A model generated the notes under the pieces. It was not told where the DNA came from and made no database searches. It was given only the letters and a program-made list of their open reading frames with translations. Shown here piece after piece: positions 31,928 through 42,331 of a stretch of 64,000 nucleotides of DNA (positions are counted from its first letter, which is position 1; every line of letters begins with the position of its first letter). Source of the DNA: Cheiracanthium punctorium (Eukaryota; Arthropoda; Arachnida; Araneae; Cheiracanthiidae); contig JAWZYV010013168.1 in assembly GCA_038373885.1 (NCBI GenBank), forward strand, positions 1-64,000, given 5' to 3'. Made by a program: the position numbers and the translations under genes.

Positions 31928-32878
31928 CAGTGAAAACCCGAAATCAGTCAAAACCCGAATTAACGAGGGAAAACGCGTTCTGACTGAGAGCGTCAGGCAA
32001 AACCCGAATTAACTAGGCAAAACGCGTTCTGACTGACAGCGCCAGGCAAAACCCGTTTTCCCAAGTAAATTCCGAAGTGTTAATGCTTTATGCACTAAAA
32101 ATTGGATCCTCCCCCCCCTCGAAAATATGCAAGCGCTGGCCCTTTGCGAGACCGAAAGAAACATCACTGCCTCCGGCCACCGCTGTAGAGGGCCCCCTCG
32201 AAATATGCTAACGCTGGCCCTCTGCGAGACCCCAAAAACATTAGTGGGTCCGGCCATCGCTTCAGGGGGCCTTCGAATATATGCCAACGCTGACACTTTG
32301 TGAAACCCAAAAAAACATCACTGAGTCCCGCCCTAGCTTTAAGGGGGGCCCCTGGAAAATATGCTAATGGTGGCCCCTTGCAAGACTCAAAAAAACATCA
32401 ATGGGTCCGGTCATCGCTTTAGGAGGCCCCCTCGAAAATATGCTAACGCTGGCCCTTTGCGAGCCCCCCCCAAAATATCAGTGGGTCTGGCCATCGCTTT
32501 AGGGGGTCCCTCGAAAATATGCTAAGGCTGATCCTTTGCGAGACCCAAAAAAACATCAGTGGGTCCGGCTACCGATGTAGGGGGCACCCAGGAAAATATG
32601 CTAACGCTGGCCCTTTGCGAGACCCCAAACAACATCAGTCGGTCCGGCCATCGCTTTAGGGGGCCCCCTTGGAAAATATGCCACCGCTGTAGGGATCTCT
32701 CGAAAACATGCTATCGCTACTCGAATAAAACGGGTTTTCCCTAGTTAATTCTGGTTTTGCCTAGCGCTGGCAGTCAGAACGCGTCTTGCCTAGTTAATTC
32801 GGGTTTTGCCTAACTTTCCCAGTTAGAACGCGTTTTGCCTAGTTCATTCGGGTTTTGACTGATTTCGGGTTTTCACTG
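31928..32878. mobile_element. Tc1/mariner-like element with minisatellite core
   Basis: Ends CAGTGAAAACCCGAAATCAG in inverted orientation, flanked by TA (31926-31927 and 32879-32880). Further AACCCGAATTAACTAGGC words are repeated inside each arm. The centre is a 77-bp tandem array; no transposase frame. Confidence 0.75.
32107..32715. repeat. minisatellite, about 77-bp unit
   Basis: About seven or eight units of GGGTCCGGCCATCGCTTTAG, GGGGCCCC, GAAAATATGCTAACGCTGGC, CCTTTGCGAGACCC and AAAAAACATCA. Units begin near 32248, 32324, 32403, 32480, 32558 and 32639. They diverge by substitutions and C/A-run length. Confidence 0.88.
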
Positions 32879-33328
32879 TAACATATATACCTATTTCTAC
32901 CAAAACCAGTCAAAATGACTGGTGTATAAGAAAAATGCTCATTGTGACTTCCAGTCTTTATTCACTCTTTAAAAAATGACAAAAATGTTGAACAATATTA
33001 ATTGTAATAGATAAATGAATTAATAGGCATTGTCAAATAACAAAACACTTAATTGTTTACAGTTTTTCAGTCACAATTTCTACAGGAAAAGGTAGGAATT
33101 TTGAATTGAAATTGCACGACCAGTCAAAATGACTGGTCTGGTAAATCTAGTGTTAAACGGCGCATACGATTGAGCTTCAATTTGGTATATATGTTTGAGT
33201 TATTCATCGAATGAAATTTATTTAAATGCTTGGTAATGATCTTAGTCGTAAGTGTTCGGAAAATCGAGTGGAGTCACTCCAGATTTTTTACTTTTTAAAT
33301 GGTTAATATATTAAAAAGTTAGCATAAT

Positions 33329-33583
33329 TGAAATAGTTTTAACAGATACTCCCAATACTTCGATATATATTTTATTATACTTATTAAAAAGGAGAGAGGA
33401 AATTTACATGAGTTACGGTAGTACAGTAATGGATACCTTGTTACACGAGATCTTAGTTTGTTGCCATCCGTCTATTACAAAAATGTTATTTTTACGGTTG
33501 TTAAATATCTAAACAGTTAATGGAGTTCATTGAGTCAAAAGTCTAAACAGTTAATAGAGTTCATTGAGTCTGGATATACTACA
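33329..33583 (-). repeat. 3' LTR of gypsy copy 3
   Basis: On the minus strand it runs from TGTAGTATATCCAGACTC to AAAACTATTTCA, with TG...CA ends. It matches 37605-37859. Confidence 0.92.
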
Positions 33584-33598
33584 TCACTCCCCTTTTTA
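33584..33598 (-). promoter_or_regulatory. polypurine tract of gypsy copy 3
   Basis: AAAAAGGGGAGTGA on the minus strand directly upstream of the 3' LTR, as required for plus-strand priming. Confidence 0.8.
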
Positions 33599-34515
33599 TT
33601 GAAGATAACGCTGAGGTTTAATGCGTCGGCGTGGTGGGTTCCGACGATTACAAGTAGGTGTTGTATTTGCACTAAGCTGTACAGAAGAGTTGGTGGATGG
33701 TACAACTTGTTGTGATTGTTCTTTTATCACCGCAGAAGTGGTTTCTGATTCTGGGCCTTCGTCCGTTATGGGGTCATCATAAATAAATGGGGTGGTTTTC
33801 CTGCTAATATTCGGGTCAATATGACTTGTGAGTTGGGGATCGTCAGTTGAATTCGGTCGAAGTTGGTCAAGATGTACAAGGTACCGTTTGTTGTCAACAT
33901 CCACAAACCAGGTGTTCACTCCCTTTTGTTGAAGAAGAGTGCCCTTGCTCCATTTTTGGTTTTTGTGGGACCTTACAAAAACACTCTGACCTGTTTGAAA
34001 GTTGCGATTACTATTATGCGCTCTATCATTATACTGTTTTTGTGATTTTTGCTTCTCTTTCACATCGATAAAAATGCTTGGATGCAGGAGATCTAAAGGT
34101 GTGCGTATTTGTCTGCAAAGGAACAGCTCAGATGGAGTACGCCCGGTTGTTGTGTGAGGAGTAGACCTGTAACTCATCAAAAACCGAGCCATCTTTCTTG
34201 CAAAGGTTGTTTTATCCTGTATATCAGATTGCATTTTGCTTAACGCACACTTAAATGTCTTCACAGACCTCTCTGCAAGGCCATTTGCTTGTGGCCTATA
34301 TGGTGGTGTCAGTGTGTGTACGATGCCATTGCACTTGAGGAAGTGTTCGAAGTCCTCAGAGGTGAACTGTGGACCGTTGTCCGATACCAGTTCCAGTGGT
34401 AGACCATATCTCGAAAAGATGTTTTGTAAAACTTCGATGGTGTTAGCTGCTGTAGTGGAAGTCATGGACATGACTTCAAGCCACTTTGAATAACTGTCCA
34501 CCAAAGCAAAAAATT
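33596..34515 (-). pseudogene. integrase core and C-terminus of gypsy copy 3
   Basis: A frame of about 300 codons beginning with the integrase strand holding VDSYSKWLE, then Asp in VSDNGPQFTS (about 34370) and Glu in NGLAERSVKTF (about 34265). A Thr-rich middle, an FVRSHKNQKW stretch and a basic RRNPPRRRIKPQRY tail follow. The first catalytic Asp (HIDFSQ) is in the other frame upstream, so the join lies at an AAAAATTTTTTGC homopolymer pair (about 34508-34520). One base lost or gained there, or slippage, separates this part from the 1006-codon frame. Confidence 0.85.
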
Positions 34516-37482
34516 TTTGTTGTCCTTTTGTGAAAAGTCAATATGTATCCTGTCCCATGTTTTTCTGGCCCATGTCCATGGTCGTAATGGAGTAGCCGGA
34601 GGTGTTTCAGCATTTTCTTGACAGGATACACACTTTCGGACCATTTCTTCGATTTGATTGTCTAAGTGTGGCCACCATATATGGCTACGGGCCACAGCTT
34701 TCATTTTTGTCATTCCCATATGAGTGTCATGCAACATTTCTAGGAGAGCAGCTCTAAACTTTTCAGGAATGATGACACGCATTCCCCATAGAACACAGTT
34801 ACTGTCAACAGATAATTCCCCCCTACGGTTGAAGTATGGTTTGATTTCTTCACCCTGAGGTTTGGAACACCAACCATTTTGGACATATTTGAGAACTTGA
34901 CCAAGAATTGCTGCTGCGATCTCTTTACTTGTGATAGGTAAGTCATCACAATAAGACACTTTATACACATCTGATGAAACTTCTTCACCGTTCACTGGAG
35001 CACGGGATAGAGCATCAGCATTGCCATGCTCACTTCCCTTTTTGTACTCTATGTCATACACAAAAGAGGATAACAGGACAGCCCACCTTTGTAAACGTGC
35101 TGCAGCAATTGGTGGTACTGCTTTGTGTGGTGAAAAGATTGATACAAGAGGCTTATGGTCTGTCACCAAAGTGAACTTCCTACCATAAAGGTACTGGTGG
35201 AATTTTTTTACACCATACACAATGACTAATGCCTCCTTCTCAATTTGAGAATAATTTTGCTCCGCTTTGGAAAGTGTGCGGGAAGCATAGGCTATTGCGC
35301 GTTCCTCATGCTCTGTGACGTGTGAAAGAACCACTCCCAATCCAACAGGAGATGCATCACATGCCAGCTTTAGAGGTAACTTTTCATTAAAATATACCAG
35401 CACTGCATCAGAAGTTAAGATGTTTTTACTAAGCTGAAAGGCTTCAGCACACTCAGCAGACCATTCCCATGGGGTATCTTTATGCAACAAGTTGTATAAA
35501 GGTGCAAGGAGCATGGAAGAATTACGAATAAATTTTGAATAGTAATTCAACAGCCCTAAGTAAGATTTTAATTCAGTTACATTTGTAGGTGTTTTAATCT
35601 CCTTGATGCACTTAATCTTATCAGTTGTTGGATGAATACCCAACTCATCTACAATGTGCCCAAGAAATTCAACGCTGGGTTGCAAGAATTTACATTTCTC
35701 AAGATTGAGTGTCACATTATACTCAGATAATCTTTGGAAGACACATTTCAGGTTTTGCATATGCTCTTTATCACTTGAGCCTGTTATCAAGATGTCATCT
35801 TGAAAACATATGACACCTTTTAAACCTTGCAGAATTTGATCCATTATGGATTGAAAAATTGCTGATGCATTATTTATACCATAAAGCAATCTTGATGGCT
35901 GCACTAAGCCTAAATGAGTATTCCGTGTGAGATACTCTTGTGATTGTTTATCTAATTCAACCTGTTGGTAAGCATGACTCAAATCTAATTTTGAGAACAG
36001 CTTACCACCACATAAGGCATTAAACAGATCTTGTTGTGTGGGAAGTGGATACTGGTTTTGATCAATGAACTGATTTACCGTAATTTTAAAATCCCCACAA
36101 AGCCTTACATCATTATTCCTTTTGGGTACTACAACCAAAGGAGTTGCCCACTGGGAATGCTGTACGAAATCCCATACCCCTCTCTCTTTAGTTTTTAAGA
36201 TACATTCTTCAACTTTTGGCTTTAGAGCATAAGGCACAGGGCGGGCTTTACAAAATTTTGGTTTGGCCTCCTCTTTTAATTTTAGAGACGCTTTCAAATG
36301 GCGTATAGGTTGATTATTCTCGGCAAATAATTTACTATACTCTTTTTTAAATCTTTCGACAGTATAATTACTCAGATCATCTGTTTTACTAATTTTATGC
36401 ACCGAAAAAATCTTTTCCCAATTTAATTTAATTTCAGTAATCCAGTTCTTCCCAAACAACGAAGGTCTGTCGCCTTTTACAACAATAGCAGACAGATTAT
36501 GTGTTTGTGCTTCATATGACACAGTGACATCAACTTCACCCATTACCTCAATGGGTTGTTTGTTATAGTCATTTAGAACTATATTTGTAGGTCTAATATT
36601 TATGTTAGGCAAATTGTCTCTCAGGAATTTTTCGGATACAATGCTGACGTCAGCAGCAGTATCAAATTCCATGTTGAGGAACTTTCCACATATTTTTAGT
36701 GGCACAGTGTATTTTTGAGTCACTTTATTACCTGATTGTATAGAATATAATTCATATTCCTCACTATCTTGCACAGATACCAGATTTGCACTAAGACTCT
36801 TACCTTTTGATCTGCACACTGGAGAAATGTGCCCAGTTTTCCCACAGGAATGACACTTGGCATTAATGTATTTGCAAGATTTAGCTGAATGGGACGCGCC
36901 ACATCGGTAACACTTTGTGCTGCCGGCACTTTTATTTGCACTATGTTTCTTAGACATAGTTTGATGTTGCCCGGTTCTTTTGTTTTGTGTATTAACTTTG
37001 TGCACGGTTCCAGATCCTGGAATCTTTATCGTAGAAGAGTCAAGATCAGCCAGTTCCATAACTAAAGCGATCTTGTACGCCTCCTTTATTTTCAAATCCT
37101 TCTTCGCGAGCAGGCGCTTCTGAGTAGCTTCGCAGCGAGGACCGCACACAAAACGATCCCTCAACGCGTCGTCCAGGAATGCGCCGAACGCACATGTAGC
37201 CGAAAGTCTCTTCAGCTCCACCACGTATGCAGCAATGCTCTCGCCGGCTTCCTGATTTCGCCGATGAAAGCGAAAACGCTCCGCAATCAGGATTGGTTCG
37301 AGGCGGAAGTGATCTTCCAGCTTCTTTTTTAACACTTCATAAGTGCAGTCCTTCGGTACTTGCGGTTGCAATAGATTTCGCAAAAGTTTGTAAGTCTGCG
37401 GCCCCAATACTGAGATCAGGACGGCTACTTTTTTACTATCTGGCACCTCGTTTGCAGCCAGATACTGCTCTAGGCGCTCCAT
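34462..37482 (-). CDS. Gag-Pol frame of gypsy copy 3 (gag to integrase N-terminus)
   Basis: 1006 codons. Gag capsid-like region first (residues 1-180), then two CCHC zinc knuckles (CYRCGASHSAKSC and CHSCGKTGHISPVC, about 190-230). The protease has DTAAD where DTG is usual (about 278). RT includes CGDFKITVN, FSKLDLSHAYQQV, NNASAIFQ and the catalytic FQDD box with both aspartates (about 560). RNase H follows with LACDASPVGLG (about 725), QIEKEALVIV and VTDHKPL. The integrase HHCC finger (HDTHMGM and CVSCQ, about 910-955) ends the frame. It is a single fused Gag-Pol with no internal stop. The listed Met is internal: the likely gag ATG is at 37548-37550 in another frame. Confidence 0.88.
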   Translation of the reverse strand: MERLEQYLAANEVPDSKKVAVLISVLGPQTYKLLRNLLQPQVPKDCTYEVLKKKLEDHFRLEPILIAERFRFHRRNQEAGESIAAYVVELKRLSATCAFGAFLDDALRDRFVCGPRCEATQKRLLAKKDLKIKEAYKIALVMELADLDSSTIKIPGSGTVHKVNTQNKRTGQHQTMSKKHSANKSAGSTKCYRCGASHSAKSCKYINAKCHSCGKTGHISPVCRSKGKSLSANLVSVQDSEEYELYSIQSGNKVTQKYTVPLKICGKFLNMEFDTAADVSIVSEKFLRDNLPNINIRPTNIVLNDYNKQPIEVMGEVDVTVSYEAQTHNLSAIVVKGDRPSLFGKNWITEIKLNWEKIFSVHKISKTDDLSNYTVERFKKEYSKLFAENNQPIRHLKASLKLKEEAKPKFCKARPVPYALKPKVEECILKTKERGVWDFVQHSQWATPLVVVPKRNNDVRLCGDFKITVNQFIDQNQYPLPTQQDLFNALCGGKLFSKLDLSHAYQQVELDKQSQEYLTRNTHLGLVQPSRLLYGINNASAIFQSIMDQILQGLKGVICFQDDILITGSSDKEHMQNLKCVFQRLSEYNVTLNLEKCKFLQPSVEFLGHIVDELGIHPTTDKIKCIKEIKTPTNVTELKSYLGLLNYYSKFIRNSSMLLAPLYNLLHKDTPWEWSAECAEAFQLSKNILTSDAVLVYFNEKLPLKLACDASPVGLGVVLSHVTEHEERAIAYASRTLSKAEQNYSQIEKEALVIVYGVKKFHQYLYGRKFTLVTDHKPLVSIFSPHKAVPPIAAARLQRWAVLLSSFVYDIEYKKGSEHGNADALSRAPVNGEEVSSDVYKVSYCDDLPITSKEIAAAILGQVLKYVQNGWCSKPQGEEIKPYFNRRGELSVDSNCVLWGMRVIIPEKFRAALLEMLHDTHMGMTKMKAVARSHIWWPHLDNQIEEMVRKCVSCQENAETPPATPLRPWTWARKTWDRIHIDFSQKDNKNFLLWWTVIQSGLKSCP

Positions 37483-37550
37483 GTATAAGGCAATTCCTCG
37501 TTCGCCTCATCGAAGACAGCAAGATGACCGATTAGGCCTAAGTTCGCCAT
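37483..37550 (-). pseudogene. gag N-terminus of gypsy copy 3, frame-shifted
   Basis: An ATG at 37548-37550 starts about 22 codons (MANLGLIGHLAVFDEANEE) that fit a gypsy Gag N-terminus, then runs one frame off from the main frame near 37490. It follows the primer site by about 30 bases, as expected for the true start. Confidence 0.65.
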
Positions 37551-37604
37551 GCTTTGCTTACAATGTTCGGGTACAATGGTTCGGTTACTTCACCTCGTCG
37601 CCAA

Positions 37605-37859
37605 TGAAATAGTTTTAACAGATACTCGAAATACTTCGATAGATATTTTATTATACTTATTAAAAAGGAGAGAGGGAATTTACATGAGTTACGGTAGTAC
37701 AGTAATGGATACCTTGTTACACGAGATCTTAGTTTGTTGCCACACGTCTATTACAAAAATGTTATTTTTACGGTTATTAAATATCTAAACTGTTAATGGA
37801 GTTCATTGAGTCAAAAGTCTAAACAGTTAATAGAGTTCATTGAGTCTGGATATACTATA
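37605..37859 (-). repeat. 5' LTR of gypsy copy 3, with primer site beside it
   Basis: Pairs with 33329-33583. The outermost CA has become TA on the plus strand. On the minus strand TTGGCGACGAGGTGAAG follows directly (37604 downward) and is the likely tRNA primer site. Confidence 0.9.
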
Positions 37860-37864
37860 ATAAT

Positions 37865-38094
37865 AATATTAACTTTAAAAAAATCATTTTAAAAGCTGAA
37901 AATATTCAAAAAGCAAAAAAGAACTTGCTCATAGCAAAAAAAAAAAAAAAAAGGCCCAGGAGTGGAGCCTTAGGCGATCGCCTACATTCGCACCTCCCTT
38001 GGGACGGCACTGGCCTGGGGCATTTGCCTCGATTTCTTAGCCTGTGGTAATCAGAGCCTGAGTGTAGTCACTCTCAGACTAGTTGAGTCATGTG
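37865..38094. other. unassigned spacer
   Basis: Contains an A tract (37938-37952) followed by GC-rich words. Nothing recognised. Confidence 0.5.
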
Positions 38095-38262
38095 ATCTCC
38101 TCTGGATTACAGATTGGTGGATAATCCTTGCACGGCCAATCTGTAATCCACTGGAAAGTCACCTGACTCTACTAGTCCGAAAGATGCTTAGGTCTCACTC
38201 CATAATGATTGGCCTGGACTATAAATAGCCTTATGAGGAGGGTTCTTTGACGTCATCTTGGA
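38095..38262 (+). promoter_or_regulatory. Pol II promoter-like segment (CCAAT, TATA, CRE)
   Basis: An inverted pair GGATTACAGATTGG and CCAATCTGTAATCC (about 38103 and 38142) sets two CCAAT boxes face to face. A third, TGATTGGCC, lies near 38208, the TATA box CTATAAATAG at about 38219-38228, and TGACGTCA (CRE) at 38249-38256. The order and spacing resemble a strong TATA promoter, possibly of a solo LTR or element. No coding region follows. Confidence 0.5.
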
Positions 38263-38537
38263 GTGGAGCGGCAGCATTATTCTTTCTCCTGATAAAAGTG
38301 TCCGAATATTTTGTTGAGATGACTCACGTTTACTATATGAACATGCAGAATTTGTCCACATGCATGGGTGCCAGCAGAATATTTCCCAGGGGGGAAGACT
38401 ACTTCAGGGGGGGCAAAGACACTTCAACGTATGGTTACCATGTTGGAAAGAGCAAAAAAGCAAGGGAAAACACTGCATACAAAAATCCAGGGGCGGGGGG
38501 ATTGCTCACCCTTGCCCTATGCTGCCGGCGCCCATGT

Positions 38538-38922
38538 CCCAGATAACACACTTGTCCATTTTATGTCTATTTCTGATCCAATTCATCCATAATACATCCA
38601 TGTCTATACATAGACATCCATAAGACATCTATTTATGGACATAATCTGGAAAATCCAGAATATGTCCATGAATAGACCAAAACTAGACTTAGAATATCCA
38701 GAATAAGTCCATTAATGGACTTATTCCAGATGATCCACACTATGTCACTGAAGCGACATAAAATGGATGTGTGTATAAGTCCAGAAATGGACAAAATATG
38801 GAAAAGTTACTTTTTTGTCATTGATTTTCATTTTACTCAATACTGTACTTACGACGCATGAATTTATTATACTTTATGTTTTTATTGAAGTTTTAAAAAA
38901 GTTTAAAAACTTTTTACATTCT

Positions 38923-38957
<35 letters not shown>

Positions 38958-39187
38958 TCGAGGAACTTTTGAAATTTAAACTACCTTTTATGTATTATTA
39001 TTTCCTATAAAAGCGGTATTGTGTAAAAAGAAACTCATATCCACATGCAGAAAAAAGAAAATTCTCTAGCGACTCAACATCCCAAAACGAATAGCTGAAT
39101 ATTTTTTTCTAAGTTCCCAGTCCGAAACTAAAAAATCTTTACTTCAGCATTTTGACGCATCAGAGCAAGTTCCGCTGCGTATAGTGG
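38538..39187 (+). mobile_element. TGTCCA-rich CCC-terminal element, type B, left part
   Basis: Begins CCCAGATAACACACTTGTCC. It matches 42332-42975 through TCCAGAATATGTCCAT-like repeats, T tract and CATCAGAGCAAGTTCCGCTG, and is cut at the tRNA-like A-box (ATAGTGG) by the element starting at 39190. After that element the match resumes for only a few bases (TTAGCACACTC), so the right half is lost or replaced. Confidence 0.75.
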
Positions 39188-39189
39188 TT

Positions 39190-40343
39190 CCCAGACAGCA
39201 CAAACTTGTCCAGAACATGTCCATATGATATCATGGACAAGTTCGGGACATAACTGACATCCCCAAATTTGTCTATATCTTGTCCATAATACGCCCCAAA
39301 CTTGTCCATATGGCACAATACGGCGTCCATAATGATATCCTCTGGACAAAATATAGACATCCATATGGACATGTTATAGACATCCAGAACTTATATATAT
39401 GGACATGTTATGGACATCCATTTGGACATGTTATGGACATCCATAACTTGTCCATATGGACATGTTATAGACAACTAGAATATGCCCATAAAAAGACATT
39501 CTGTGGATATTTATCTCATATCCACAGTTTATTTTTATGCTATGGATAAGTTACTACCATAAAGGAACAGAAGTATCTGTTTCATCAGTAATTTCTGAAA
39601 TGGAGCTATTACAAGAACTGCTTGTGGGATCACACGTATTTGAATCTTCAAAAATATTTTCATCGATCCTATTTTCAAATTCATTATGAAAATAATTATA
39701 ATCGTGCGCATTAATAGCCTTCGATTCAATATCATTCACATTACATTCAGCTTCAATCAGGAATAATTCATCATTAACTTCTTGTTCAACATTTCGCCAT
39801 TCCTGACGAGTCGATTCAATTTTTTTATTAAAATACATATTAAGTCAAAAAGTTGTACATTACCTCGTATTGTAAAGAACAGAACAGTGATATAGGCAGG
39901 CAAAATGCAAGAAGTGCGCATAAAAATGTTATAATTGTCTAACAAGGAAACTTCAAAAATGTGCGATACTATCTACCACAACCACCACAGATTATTAAAA
40001 ACAACGTGTATACAAAAATGTTCCTGCGCATGATCAAACAAACTAAGCCAATCAGAGTTTGTCGACGATAGATTTTCCCATTTATGTCATAAAATAGACA
40101 TGATTGGGGTGTTTAGATGTCCAATTCATGTCATATTACAGACATAATATGGGTTTTCCCGTTTTTGTCGTAATAAGACTTAATTGGGGTGTTACATGTC
40201 CCAATCATGTCTTATTCTAGACATATTATGGATTTTCCCAAAGATGTCGCTAAAATGATGTCCAGGAGATATCTTATCATAGACATAGACATGTTTTGGA
40301 CAAGTTTGTCCAGATATGGACATAAATTGGGCAAGTGTCTGGG
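39190..40343. mobile_element. TGTCCA-rich CCC-terminal element, type A, copy 1
   Basis: Starts CCCAGACAGCACAAACTTG and ends CAAGTGTCTGGG. TT flanks both sides (39188-39189 and 40344-40345), with the type B sequence AGTGGTTAGCACACTC as the reconstructed target. Both arms are packed with TGTCCA/TGGACA words. A conserved coding remnant lies inside on the minus strand. The right terminus lacks the five bases that other copies have before TGTC. Confidence 0.85.
39545..39838 (-). pseudogene. conserved coding remnant of the type A element
   Basis: About 94 codons, acidic and Asn/Ser-rich, with EWRNVEQEVNDELFLIEAE early and ISEITDETDTSVPLW at the end, then TAG TAA. The same product is encoded, nearly unchanged, in the copies at 41228-41480, 46356-46610 and, split, in 42120-42330 plus 43378-43445. 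The others share a stop where this copy has a glutamate (VEQEV). It is probably one exon or the N-terminus of the protein of an autonomous parent; I do not recognise the family and claim no function. Confidence 0.5.
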
Positions 40344-40345
40344 TT

Positions 40346-40466
40346 AGCACACTCGGGGCCTTCGCAATTAGTAACGGGCCTGCGCGTGTATTTTGATGAG
40401 CCATTCAAAGAGACCTACGGATGCTAGAGTCTTCACGTATACATCAGGCATTTCTTAAGCTTCCCC
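40346..40466. other. short spacer between elements
   Basis: GC-richer sequence with no recognised feature, ending in TTCCCC before the next element. Confidence 0.4.
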
Positions 40467-40882
40467 CCCTGACAGCACACTTGCCCAATTTATGTCAATA
40501 TCTAGACAAACTTGTCCAAAACATGTCCATGTCTATGATAAGATATCTCCTGGACATCATTTTAGCGACATCTTTGGGAAAGTCCATAATATGTCTAGAA
40601 TAGGACATGATTGGGGCATGTAACACCCCAATTAAGTCTTATTACGACAAAAACGGGAAAATCCATATTATGTCTGTTATATGACATGAATTGGACATCT
40701 AAACACCCCAATCATGTCTATTTTATGACATAAATGGGAAAATCTATCGGCGACAAACTCTGATTGGCTCAATTTGTTTGATCATGCGCAGTAACATTTT
40801 TGTATGCCGTTGTTTTTAATAACCTGTGGTGGTTGTGGTAGAAAAGTACCCATATATTTGAAGTTTCCTTGTCAGCTAATTA

Positions 40883-42022
40883 CCCAGACAGCACAAACTT
40901 GTCCAGAACATGTCCATATGATATCATGGACAAGTTCGGGACATAACTGACATCCCCAAATTTGTCTATATCTTGTCCATAATACCCCCAAACTTGTCCA
41001 TATGGCACAATACGGCGTCCGTAATGATATCCTCTGGACAAAATATAGACATCCATATGGACATGTTATGGACATCCAGAACTTATCCAAATGGGCATGT
41101 TATGGACATTCACATGTTCATGTTATGGACATTCACATGGGCATGTTATGGACATCCATAATTTGTCTTAAAAAGACATTCTGTGGATATTTATCTGATA
41201 TCCACAGTTTATTTTTATGCTATGGATAAGTTACTACCATAAAGGAATAGAAGTATCTGTTTCATCAGTAATTTCTGAAATGAAGCTATTACAAGAACTG
41301 CTTGTAGGATCACACATATTTGAATCTTCAAAAATATTTTCATCGATCCTATTTTCAAATTCATTACGAAAATAATTATAATCGTGCACATTAATAGGCT
41401 TTGATTCAAAATCATTCACATTACATTCAGCTTCAATAAGGAATAATTCATCATTAACTTCTTATTCAACATTTCGCCATTCCTGACGAGTCGACTTAAT
41501 TTTTTTATTAAAATACACATTAAGTCAAAAAGTTGTACATTACCCCGTATTGTAAAGAACAGTGATATAGGCAAGCAATACGCAAGAAGTGCGCATAAAA
41601 ATGTTATAATTAGCTGACAAGGAAACTTCAAATATATGGGTACTATCTACCACAACCACCATACATTATTAAAAACAACGTGCATACAAAAATGTTACTG
41701 CGCATGATCAAACAAATTGAGCCAATCAGAGTTTGTCGCCGATAGATTTTCCCATTTATGTCATAAAATAGACATGATTGGGGTGTTTAGATGTCCATTT
41801 CATGTCATATAACAGACATAATATGGATTTTCCCGTTTTTGTCGTAATAAGACTTAATTGGGGTGTTACATGCCCCAATCATGTCTTATTCTAGACATAT
41901 TATGGACTTTCCCAAAGATGTCGCTGAAATGATGTCCAGGAGATATCTTATCATAGACATAGACATGTTTTGGACAAGTTTGTCCAGATATGGACATAAA
42001 TTGGGCAAGTGTGCTGTCAGGG
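40883..42022. mobile_element. type A element, copy 2, inserted in copy 3
   Basis: CCCAGACAGCACAAACTTG ... GTGTGCTGTCAGGG, with the exact duplication TA on both sides inside its relative. Full-length at about 1.14 kb. It carries the coding remnant with a stop codon on the minus strand. Confidence 0.9.
41228..41480 (-). pseudogene. coding remnant in type A copy 2
   Basis: Same product as at 39545-39838, ending ITDETDTSIPLW. A TAA replaces the glutamate codon before VNDE, so the frame is open for only about 61 codons. Conserved substitutions (Ile for Val in the tail) are shared with the copy at 46356. Confidence 0.5.
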
Positions 42023-42331
42023 TATAACATTTTTATGCGCACTTCTTGCATATTGCTTGCCTATATCACTGTTCTTTACAATACGGGGTAATGTACAACT
42101 TTTTGACTTAATGTGTATTTTAATAAAAAAATTAAGTCGACTCGTCAGGAAAGGCGAAATGTTGAATAAGAAGTTAATGATGAATTATTCCTTATTGAAG
42201 CTGAATGTAATGTGAATGATATTGAATCAAAGCCTATTAATGCGCACGATTATAATTATTTTCATAATGAATTTGAAAATAGGATCAATGAAAGAATTTG
42301 ATTTTTGAAGATTCAAATATGTGTGATCCTA

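Larger units (their letters stand above)
31897..33152. mobile_element. piggyBac-like MITE split by a mariner-like element
   Basis: CACTAGATTTACCA at the left and its inverted partner TGGTAAATCTAGTG at the right are flanked by TTAA (31893-31896 and 33153-33156). The related genomic repeat at about 16270 has an uninterrupted GCGTTTAAACGG, showing the empty site. TTAA duplication is the piggyBac hallmark. About 300 bases remain once the inner element is removed. Two GTCAAAATGAC palindromes lie in the right half. Confidence 0.85.
33329..37859 (-). mobile_element. Ty3/gypsy retrotransposon, copy 3 (near-complete)
   Basis: Two 255-bp LTRs face the same way (33329-33583 and 37605-37859), and the 5-bp duplication ATAAT stands at 33324-33328 and 37860-37864. 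Gag, protease, RT, RNase H and integrase lie between on the minus strand. By eye the LTRs differ at about nine positions (3-4 per cent), so this is the youngest and least damaged of the three gypsy copies. Two single-base frame changes remain, near 37490 and 34515. Confidence 0.92.

Noticed and set aside
32107..32715. Repetitive coding sequence
   Set aside because: The 77-bp unit is not a multiple of three, varies in homopolymer length and leaves no shared frame.
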